Positions 39,280 to 45,461 of a stretch of DNA of 45,461 bases are shown piece by piece. Positions within the stretch are counted from its first letter, which is position 1, and each line of letters starts with the position of its first letter. The stretch covers positions 1-45,461 of the forward strand of contig CACHIV010000009.1 in NCBI GenBank assembly GCA_902579985.1, read 5' to 3'. The notes beneath the pieces are model-generated. The model was not told where the DNA came from. It made no database searches and was given only the letters and a program-made list of their open reading frames with translations. Origin of the DNA: an uncultured Pelagibacteraceae bacterium (GTDB lineage: Bacteria > Pseudomonadota > Alphaproteobacteria > Pelagibacterales > Pelagibacteraceae). A program made the translations under genes and the position numbers.

Positions 39280-41043
39280 TCATTTAAAATTAAAATTCAT
39301 TATATAATCACTTCCAGTGATAGCAGTTTTAAAATGATTTTCTACTCGTGGTAATACCCTTTTAAAATAGAACTTTGCAGTTTGGATTTTATCTTCATAA
39401 AAATTTTTATTATTATTATGATCTTTAAAACTTACTTCTAATACTTTAATCCATGAATGTGCTATTGCAACAAAACCCAAAGCTTTTAAATAATCATTAC
39501 AAGCTGCACTAGCATCATCTTTTGATTTTTGTATTTTTTCTTTCATCCAAGTGGTAAAATGAGATAAAATTTTTATATTTGAGTTAAAATCTTCAACAAA
39601 CGGTTTTAACTTCTCATCTTCTATATTAATGTCATTCTTAATCATATCTAAATATCTATTTATAATATCACCATTTTTATTAACCAATTTTCTAAAAACT
39701 AAATCTGCTGCTTGAATAGAATTAGTTCCTTCATAAATTGGGGTAATTCTGTTATCTCTATATAATTGCTCAATACCTTGATCTTTTGTATATCCATAGC
39801 CGCCATGAACCTGCATTGCATCACTTGTAATTTCCATTCCCATATCAGTAAACATTGTTTTTACCACTGGAGTCATTAAAGAAACAAAATCTGAGGCCTC
39901 TTTTTTAATTTTTTCATCTGAATGATAAAGACTTACTTCAGTCTGCTGTGACAGCCAAAAACATAATGCTCGTTCTCCCTCAATTATAGATTTCATATTA
40001 AGTAAAGATTTTCTTATATCTGCATGCTCTATTATACAATCTGCTCCATTAGTTGATTTAGTATTATTTGTTTTTCCTTGTTTTCGCTCCTTCGCATAAC
40101 TTAAAGAATTTTGATACGCAATTTCGGAAATACCAAGACCTTGTATCCCTACAACAATTCTTTCTAAATTCATCATTGTAAACATCGCATTTAATCCCTT
40201 ATTCTTTGATCCAATCATATATCCAACTGCATCATCAAAATTTAGTACACAAGTAGCTGATCCTTTAATACCCATTTTACTCTCAATAGAACCAGTTGAA
40301 ACACCATTCCTAGCACCAATTGACCCATCTTCATTTACAATAAATTTTGGAACTAAAAATAAACTTATTCCCTTAGTTCCATTAGGAGAGTCAGTAGCTC
40401 TCGCTATAACTAAATGAATAATATTTTCTGTTAAATCATGATCTCCAGAAGTAATAAAAATTTTTTGCCCAGTTAATTTAAAAGTTCCATCTGATTGTTC
40501 CTTTGCCTTAGTTTTTAATAGACCTAAGTCAGTCCCACAAACTGGCTCTGTAAGACACATGGTACCACTCCATTTGCCTTCTACCATTTTGGGTAGATAC
40601 TTATTCTTTATTTCATCAGTTGCATGATGAAAAATGCAATTATATGCTCCAATACTTAATTCGCTATAAAGTTTAAATGATAAACTTGCCGAAGATAACA
40701 TCTCATCAAAAAAAGCACTTACAGTTTTTGGCATTCCTTGACCACCATACTTAGGATCACAAGAAAGGGATGTCCAGCCATCTTCAATATATTTTGAATA
40801 AGCTTCTTTATAACCTGGAGGTGTTCTAACTATTCCATTTTCTAAAACTGTAGGATTTTCATCTCCTATTTTTGCTAATGGTAATATAATATTTTCATTA
40901 ATTTTAGCTGCTTCAACTAAAATATCTTTCACAAGTTCTGTATTTACATCTTTATATTTTTCAATTTCATTATAATTTCTATTGTTTCTTAATTTATCAA
41001 AAAGAAACATCATATCTTCGACTGGTGCAGTGTAATTTGGCAT
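39280..41043 (-). CDS. dmdC: Methylmercaptopropionyl-CoA dehydrogenase, DmdC-like
   Basis: FAD acyl-CoA dehydrogenase that would oxidise MMPA-CoA to methylthioacryloyl-CoA. At 587 residues it belongs to the long subgroup with extra N- and C-terminal parts that includes DmdC. Motifs are MCLTEPVCGTDLG, GQKIFITSGDHDL, KMGIKGSATCVLNFD, MQVHGGYGYTKDQGIEQLYRD and IYEGTNSIQA with the catalytic base Glu438. It is first of the dmdC-dmdB-dmdA set and 26 bp after leuB with no evident promoter. A general long-form acyl-CoA dehydrogenase is the alternative; context favours DmdC. Confidence 0.9.
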   Translation of the reverse strand: MPNYTAPVEDMMFLFDKLRNNRNYNEIEKYKDVNTELVKDILVEAAKINENIILPLAKIGDENPTVLENGIVRTPPGYKEAYSKYIEDGWTSLSCDPKYGGQGMPKTVSAFFDEMLSSASLSFKLYSELSIGAYNCIFHHATDEIKNKYLPKMVEGKWSGTMCLTEPVCGTDLGLLKTKAKEQSDGTFKLTGQKIFITSGDHDLTENIIHLVIARATDSPNGTKGISLFLVPKFIVNEDGSIGARNGVSTGSIESKMGIKGSATCVLNFDDAVGYMIGSKNKGLNAMFTMMNLERIVVGIQGLGISEIAYQNSLSYAKERKQGKTNNTKSTNGADCIIEHADIRKSLLNMKSIIEGERALCFWLSQQTEVSLYHSDEKIKKEASDFVSLMTPVVKTMFTDMGMEITSDAMQVHGGYGYTKDQGIEQLYRDNRITPIYEGTNSIQAADLVFRKLVNKNGDIINRYLDMIKNDINIEDEKLKPFVEDFNSNIKILSHFTTWMKEKIQKSKDDASAACNDYLKALGFVAIAHSWIKVLEVSFKDHNNNKNFYEDKIQTAKFYFKRVLPRVENHFKTAITGSDYIMNFNFK

Positions 41044-41069
41044 TTAGGGAGCTTAGAATAAATGTTTAA

Positions 41070-42176
41070 TTATTGCAATTTTGAAATTATCGCAGCACCC
41101 ATTTCAGATGTTGAAACTTCTTTCTTTCCTTTAGAGGCTATATCTTTAGTTCTAATACCATCATTTAATACATCCTGAACCGCTTTTTCTAGAATATCTG
41201 CTTCATTATCTAGATCCAAAGAATATCTTAGTGCCATAGCAAAACTTAAAATAGTTGCTATTGGATTTGCAACTCCTTTTCCTTCAATATCTGGAGCTGA
41301 CCCATGAATAGGCTCATACATTGCTCTCATTTCTCCATCTTTATTTTTTGCGCCAAGTGATGCTGATGGCAAAAGACCTAAAGATCCGGTTAACATTGAA
41401 GCCTGATCTGAAAGCATATCTCCAAATAAATTGTCTGTGACTATTACATCAAATTGTTTTGGATTTCTTAATAGTTGCATAGCACAATTATCAGCTAACA
41501 TATGATCTAGCTTCACATCTTTAAATTCTTTATCATGCAGTTCTTGAACTTCTTCTCTCCAAAGTTGCCCTGCTTCCATTACATTTGATTTTTCACATGA
41601 TGTAACTTTATTTGATCTTTTCTTTGCTAAATCAAAAGCTATCCTGGCGACTCTAACTATTTCACTACTTGTGTAAGTGTGAGTATTTATTCCCTTTCTT
41701 TCTCCATTTTCTATTGGTTGAATTCCTCTAGGTTCTCCAAAATAAATTCCGCCAGTTAATTCTCTTACTATCATAATATCTAAACCAGAAACTATTTCTG
41801 GTTTAAGTGTTGATGCATCTACTAATTGTTTAAAACAAATTGCAGGTCTTAAATTTGCAAATAATTTTAATTCTTTTCTCAATTTTAATAATGCTCTTTC
41901 TGGTTTTTTTGAAAAATCTAAACTATCCCATTTAGGCCCACCTACGGCCCCAAGCATTACAACTTCACTTTCTAAAGCTTTATAAAAAACTTCGTCAGTA
42001 ATTGGAGTTCCATGCTTATCGTAAGAGCAGCCGCCTGCTAAATCTTGATCAATTTCAAAATCTAATGACTTATTTGAATTAAACCATAAAATAATTTTTT
42101 TTACTTCCTCTATGACTTCAGGCCCAATTCCATCACCTGGTAAAAGTAAAATTTTTCTTTTTTTAACTTTAATCAT
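41070..42176 (-). CDS. leuB: 3-Isopropylmalate dehydrogenase
   Basis: NAD-dependent oxidative decarboxylation of 3-isopropylmalate in leucine synthesis. The N-terminal [69 protein letters not shown] and [19 protein letters not shown] motifs are all present. Length 368 is standard. It overlaps leuD by 8 bp, and dmdC follows 26 bp downstream. Confidence 0.97.
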   Translation of the reverse strand: MIKVKKRKILLLPGDGIGPEVIEEVKKIILWFNSNKSLDFEIDQDLAGGCSYDKHGTPITDEVFYKALESEVVMLGAVGGPKWDSLDFSKKPERALLKLRKELKLFANLRPAICFKQLVDASTLKPEIVSGLDIMIVRELTGGIYFGEPRGIQPIENGERKGINTHTYTSSEIVRVARIAFDLAKKRSNKVTSCEKSNVMEAGQLWREEVQELHDKEFKDVKLDHMLADNCAMQLLRNPKQFDVIVTDNLFGDMLSDQASMLTGSLGLLPSASLGAKNKDGEMRAMYEPIHGSAPDIEGKGVANPIATILSFAMALRYSLDLDNEADILEKAVQDVLNDGIRTKDIASKGKKEVSTSEMGAAIISKLQ

Positions 42177-42774
42177 TAAATACCCACGGTTTTTTATTTT
42201 TTAAATTTTCTTCAAAATTGATAATTTTTTCTTCTTTAGCTAATGAAAGTGCAATATCATCAAGGCCTTCTAACAAACACTTTTTTTTGAAAGGATCAAT
42301 TTTAAATTTTATTTCATTGTTTCCAAAAATAATTTTTTCCTCTAATAAATCTATTGAGATTTCTTCCTTTCTTTTTGAATATTCTGATAGTTCTTTAATT
42401 TTCTTTTCTTCTAAAACAATTGGTAAAATACCATTTTTAAAACAATTGTTATAAAAAATATCAGCGTAACTTGAACTTATTATACAAGTAACTCCAAAAT
42501 CTAATAGTGCCCATGGTGCATGCTCCCTTGATGAACCACAACCAAAATTCTTACCAGTAATTAAAATTTTTGATTGATCATAAGGTTTTTGATTAAGAAT
42601 AAAATCTTTAATTTCATTCCCTTGATTATCATATCTCATTTCAAAAAATAAACTTTTTCCAAGTCCTGTTCTTTTAATTGTTTTAAGAAACTGCTTTGGG
42701 ATAATCATGTCTGTATCTACATTTACAATAGGCAAATATGCTGGAATACTTTTTAATGAATTAAACTTTTGCAT
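42169..42774 (-). CDS. leuD: 3-Isopropylmalate dehydratase small subunit
   Basis: Swivel domain of isopropylmalate isomerase. The 201-residue protein has [38 protein letters not shown] (with [11 protein letters not shown] diagnostic), and [21 protein letters not shown]. It pairs with leuC 1 bp upstream and overlaps leuB. Confidence 0.97.
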   Translation of the reverse strand: MQKFNSLKSIPAYLPIVNVDTDMIIPKQFLKTIKRTGLGKSLFFEMRYDNQGNEIKDFILNQKPYDQSKILITGKNFGCGSSREHAPWALLDFGVTCIISSSYADIFYNNCFKNGILPIVLEEKKIKELSEYSKRKEEISIDLLEEKIIFGNNEIKFKIDPFKKKCLLEGLDDIALSLAKEEKIINFEENLKNKKPWVFND

Positions 42775-42775
42775 T

Positions 42776-44179
42776 TTAGTTTTTATACTTTCTTACATCA
42801 TCTAATGTACCTGATATAGCTGCTGCAGCTGCCATTCCTGGACTTACTAAATGAGTTCTTCCACCTCTTCCTTGTCTTCCTTCAAAATTTCTATTTGAAG
42901 TAGAAGCACATCTTTCTTCTGGTTTTAATTTATCAGCATTCATAGCAAGACACATTGAACATCCTGGTTCTCTCCATTCAAAACCAGACTCAATAAAAAT
43001 TTTATCAAGTCCTTCTTGTTCTGCTTGTTCTTTAACTAAACCGGATCCTGGAACTACCATAGCGTATACATGAGACGCTTTTTTTTTATCTTTTAATATT
43101 TTTGCAGCCTCTCTTAAATCTTCAATTCTGCCATTAGTACAGCTTCCAATAAAAACTTTATCTATTTTAATATCTTTTGCCAGCGTGTCTGGTTTTAAAC
43201 CCATGTATTTTAACGATCTCTCTATTGAACTTTTTTTATCCAAATCTTTCTCTTTTTCTGGATTTGGTACTTTTCCATCAATAGTAATAACATCTTGAGG
43301 TGATGTGCCCCAAGTCACCATAGGTAAAATTTCTTCAGCTGCTAAGTGGATCTCTTTATCAAATTTAGCTCCCTCATCAGTTTTTAAACTTTCCCAATAA
43401 TTAATTGCTTTATCCCAATTTTCTTTTTTCGGTGACATAGGCCTTCCTTTTAAATATTCAAAAATTTTTTCATCTGGAGCTATTAATCCTGCTCTAGCGC
43501 CTCCTTCGATAGTCATATTACAAATCGTCATTCTTTTTTCTACACTTAAAGATGATATTAAAGTTCCTGCATACTCAATCACAGATCCTGTTCCTCCTGC
43601 TGTTCCAATCTTTCCAATAATTTGTAATATTACATCTTTTGAAGTAACACCTATAGGAAGTTTTCCATTTACATTAATTCTAAAATTTTTTGCTTTCTTT
43701 TGTACAAGTGTCTGCGTTGCCAAAACATGTTCTACTTCTGATGTCCCGATACCAAAAGCTAATGCACCAAATGCACCATGAGTTGCTGTGTGACTATCTC
43801 CACAAACAATAACAGTACCTGGTTGAGTAAATCCTTGTTCTGGTCCAATTATATGAACTATTCCTTGCCTTTTGTCATTCATTCCTAAATATTGTACTCC
43901 AAATTCTTTACAATTTTTTTCTAATGTATCTACTTGAATTTTAGACTCTTCATCAGCGATACCTTTTGATCTATCGGTCGTTGGTACATTGTGGTCAGCA
44001 ACAGCTAAAGTCAAACTTGGTTGTCTTACTTTTCTTTTTGAATTTCTTAAACCTTCAAATGCTTGTGGGCTCGTTACTTCATGAACTAAATGACGATCAA
44101 CGAAAAGTAAAGCTGTTCCATCTTTTTGTTGATCTACTAAATGATCATTCCAAATTTTATCGTAAAGAGTTAAAGACAT
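42776..44179 (-). CDS. leuC: 3-Isopropylmalate dehydratase large subunit
   Basis: Aconitase-family subunit holding the 4Fe-4S cluster. The cluster cysteines are in FIGSCTNGR and in GCSMCLAMN. Other motifs are [50 protein letters not shown] (read in pieces) and [22 protein letters not shown]. At 467 residues it is normal. It begins 10 bp after rplS, so the leucine genes follow the ribosomal/tRNA genes trmD and rplS without a clear new promoter. Confidence 0.98.
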   Translation of the reverse strand: MSLTLYDKIWNDHLVDQQKDGTALLFVDRHLVHEVTSPQAFEGLRNSKRKVRQPSLTLAVADHNVPTTDRSKGIADEESKIQVDTLEKNCKEFGVQYLGMNDKRQGIVHIIGPEQGFTQPGTVIVCGDSHTATHGAFGALAFGIGTSEVEHVLATQTLVQKKAKNFRINVNGKLPIGVTSKDVILQIIGKIGTAGGTGSVIEYAGTLISSLSVEKRMTICNMTIEGGARAGLIAPDEKIFEYLKGRPMSPKKENWDKAINYWESLKTDEGAKFDKEIHLAAEEILPMVTWGTSPQDVITIDGKVPNPEKEKDLDKKSSIERSLKYMGLKPDTLAKDIKIDKVFIGSCTNGRIEDLREAAKILKDKKKASHVYAMVVPGSGLVKEQAEQEGLDKIFIESGFEWREPGCSMCLAMNADKLKPEERCASTSNRNFEGRQGRGGRTHLVSPGMAAAAAISGTLDDVRKYKN

Positions 44180-44189
44180 TAAAAAAAAA

Positions 44190-44744
44190 TTATTTTTTTT
44201 CTTTAGAGCTTTCTATTTTTGTTTCTTTTTTAGTTTCAGCTTTTTTTTTAAGTTCTACTTTAGCCGCTTCTGCTTTAGGAGCTACTTCTGCTTTAGGAGC
44301 CTCAGGTTTAGGAGCTTCAGTAATAGGGGCTAATGTTTCCTCTGTTACTGTTTCTGGATTTACACCAATATCAATACCAATTTTTTTTCTAATTTTCTCT
44401 GCAATTCTAGCAGATTTACCGGTTCTATCTCTAAGGTAATATAATTTTGCTCTTCTAACTTTACCATGTCTGATAACTTTAATTGAATCAATTACTGTAC
44501 CATATAACGGAAAAGTTCTTTCTACGCCTTCACCAAATGAAATTTTTCTTACTGTAAAAGAAGAGTTTAGGCTTCTATTCTTTTTGGCAATACAAACGCC
44601 TTCAAAATACTGGACTCTTTCTTTTTTTCCTTCAGTAATTCTCACACCAACCTTTATAACATCTCCTGTAAAAAAATTAGGTATTTTTTTTTCAGTTAAT
44701 ATTTTTTTTACATTATATTGGTTTATTTCTTCTATCGTTTTCAT
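44190..44744 (-). CDS. rplS: 50S ribosomal protein L19 with a long Ala/Lys/Glu/Pro tail
   Basis: Ribosomal protein at the 30S-50S interface. The core has [45 protein letters not shown] and [20 protein letters not shown], the L19 signature. I choose the ATG at 44742-44744 (MKTIEEINQ, 184 residues), which matches the usual L19 N terminus; an in-frame TTG at 44759 would add five residues. The core ends near residue 120. A low-complexity tail of about 60 residues ([18 protein letters not shown], then Lys/Glu repeats) follows, unusual for L19, which is normally 115-130 residues. Confidence 0.95.
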   Translation of the reverse strand: MKTIEEINQYNVKKILTEKKIPNFFTGDVIKVGVRITEGKKERVQYFEGVCIAKKNRSLNSSFTVRKISFGEGVERTFPLYGTVIDSIKVIRHGKVRRAKLYYLRDRTGKSARIAEKIRKKIGIDIGVNPETVTEETLAPITEAPKPEAPKAEVAPKAEAAKVELKKKAETKKETKIESSKEKK

Positions 44745-44760
44745 TTTAATGTTTATCAAG

Positions 44761-45447
44761 TTAATTCTTCTTATATTTTTCCCATAAATCTGGTCTTCGG
44801 ACGCGTGTTATAGCCTCTGATTGAGATAAACGCCAGTCTTTAATTTTTCTATGGTCACCCGATAATAGTACCTCTGGCACACTTTTTTCCTCCCAAATCT
44901 GTGGTTTTGTGTATTGAGGATATTCTAATAAACCATTTATAAAACTCTCATCTTTTTTAGACTGCTCATTTCCTAGAACTCCAGGTAATAACCTTAAGAT
45001 GCTGTCTAAAACTACAAAAGATGCTGTCTCTCCCCCAGATAAAATAAAATCTCCAATACTAATCTCTTCTATATTTCTTGTTAATAATATCCTTTCATCT
45101 ACACCTTCAAAATGACCACATATTAAACTAATCGATCTTTCTTGAGATAATTCATAAGCTAATTTATGATCAAATTTTTTTCCTTTTGGTGATAAATAAA
45201 AAATCCTTTCATTCTCATTTTTATTTTGATCTAATGATTTTGCTAAAACATCTGCTTTTATTAACATGCCAGATCCACCTCCAAACGGTGTATCATCTAC
45301 TGTTTTATGCTTATCCTTTGCTGAGTCTCTAATATTTACTACTTTTAAATCCCAAAGTTTTTTTTTCAATGCTTTTCCATAAAGTCCTTTTCCCAAAGGA
45401 CCAGGAAAAACTTCTGGATAAAGTGTAAAAATTTTAGCTTGCCACAT
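44761..45447 (-). CDS. trmD: tRNA (guanine-37-N1)-methyltransferase
   Basis: SPOUT methyltransferase that modifies G37 next to the anticodon and prevents frameshifting. It begins [19 protein letters not shown], then [30 protein letters not shown] and [13 protein letters not shown], the SAM-binding trefoil knot. [14 protein letters not shown] and [17 protein letters not shown] are C-terminal motifs. The 228 residues are complete. rplS follows, as in the common rimM-trmD-rplS order; rimM would lie just beyond the right edge. Confidence 0.97.
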   Translation of the reverse strand: MWQAKIFTLYPEVFPGPLGKGLYGKALKKKLWDLKVVNIRDSAKDKHKTVDDTPFGGGSGMLIKADVLAKSLDQNKNENERIFYLSPKGKKFDHKLAYELSQERSISLICGHFEGVDERILLTRNIEEISIGDFILSGGETASFVVLDSILRLLPGVLGNEQSKKDESFINGLLEYPQYTKPQIWEEKSVPEVLLSGDHRKIKDWRLSQSEAITRVRRPDLWEKYKKN

Positions 45448-45461
45448 AAATCAATCTATTT

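Noticed and set aside
43966..44439. 157-codon plus-strand open frame opposite the starts of leuC and the end of rplS.
   Set aside because: It spans two certain minus-strand genes, and its second half is the mirror of the Ala/Lys/Glu repeats of L19, with no recognisable domain.
45448..45461. End of a rimM gene at the right edge.
   Set aside because: Expected from the common rimM-trmD-rplS order, but the 14 bases hold only an ambiguous stop-like triplet and cannot support a call.

Overview
The window is a compact, AT-rich (roughly 30% G+C by eye) bacterial chromosome segment that looks like the SAR11 clade ('Candidatus Pelagibacter' or a close relative). Four things point there: the extreme A+T bias with lysine/isoleucine/asparagine-rich proteins; gaps of mostly 0-30 bp; a DMSP demethylase whose N-terminal half closely resembles the Pelagibacter DmdA as I remember it; and a SAM-II type riboswitch in front of metX, as known from marine alphaproteobacterial DNA. 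I find 44 protein genes, one of them cut by the left edge. I see no tRNA, rRNA, CRISPR array, insertion sequence or phage gene, and no gene-free stretch over 300 bp.

Layout. (1) 1-971, minus: the start of a histidinol-phosphate/aromatic aminotransferase, divergent from what follows. (2) 1036-10231, plus: promoter and SAM-II riboswitch, then metX-metW-gloB, rplU-rpmA-obgE-proB-proA-nadD-rsfS-ctpA-rppH. This covers methionine synthesis, methylglyoxal detoxification, ribosome proteins and assembly, proline synthesis, NAD synthesis, a periplasmic protease and RNA 5'-end processing. (3) 10228-17078, minus: ATP synthase F1 genes (atpH-A-G-D-C in transcription order) preceded by priA. (4) 17101-25764, minus: the TCA block mdh-sucC-sucD-sucA-sucB-lpd. 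(5) 25824-30606, minus: an iron-type alcohol dehydrogenase, a three-part TRAP transporter (dctP, dctQ, dctM) and a small unknown secreted protein. A plus-strand mmsA-like aldehyde dehydrogenase (30752-32245) diverges from this operon across a 145-bp promoter region with three evenly spaced TGTTGA boxes. (6) 32255-45447, minus: trmD-rplS-leuC-leuD-leuB, then dmdC-dmdB-dmdA, asd and sdhC-D-A-B.

How it fits together. Most of the window is energy metabolism: succinate dehydrogenase, 2-oxoglutarate dehydrogenase, succinyl-CoA synthetase, malate dehydrogenase and F1-ATPase. Into it are set two catabolic modules for marine organic matter. One is the DMSP demethylation pathway (dmdA, dmdB-like, dmdC-like), which supplies reduced sulfur and carbon; the SAM-controlled metX-metW genes at the other end of the window also belong to sulfur amino acid metabolism. 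The other is the alcohol dehydrogenase / mmsA / TRAP cluster. It has the same enzyme pair (iron-type ADH plus MmsA-type dehydrogenase) used as DddB and DddC to turn 3-hydroxypropionate into acetyl-CoA in DMSP-degrading bacteria. I infer a regulated uptake-and-oxidation module for a small hydroxy acid or alcohol; its substrate is not proven.

The most interesting items are this TRAP/ADH/MmsA module with its operator-like boxes and internal hairpin, the unknown secreted protein at its end, the SAM-II riboswitch, the dmd genes inside an otherwise housekeeping co-directional run, and a NadD that stops just after its ISSSxLR motif.
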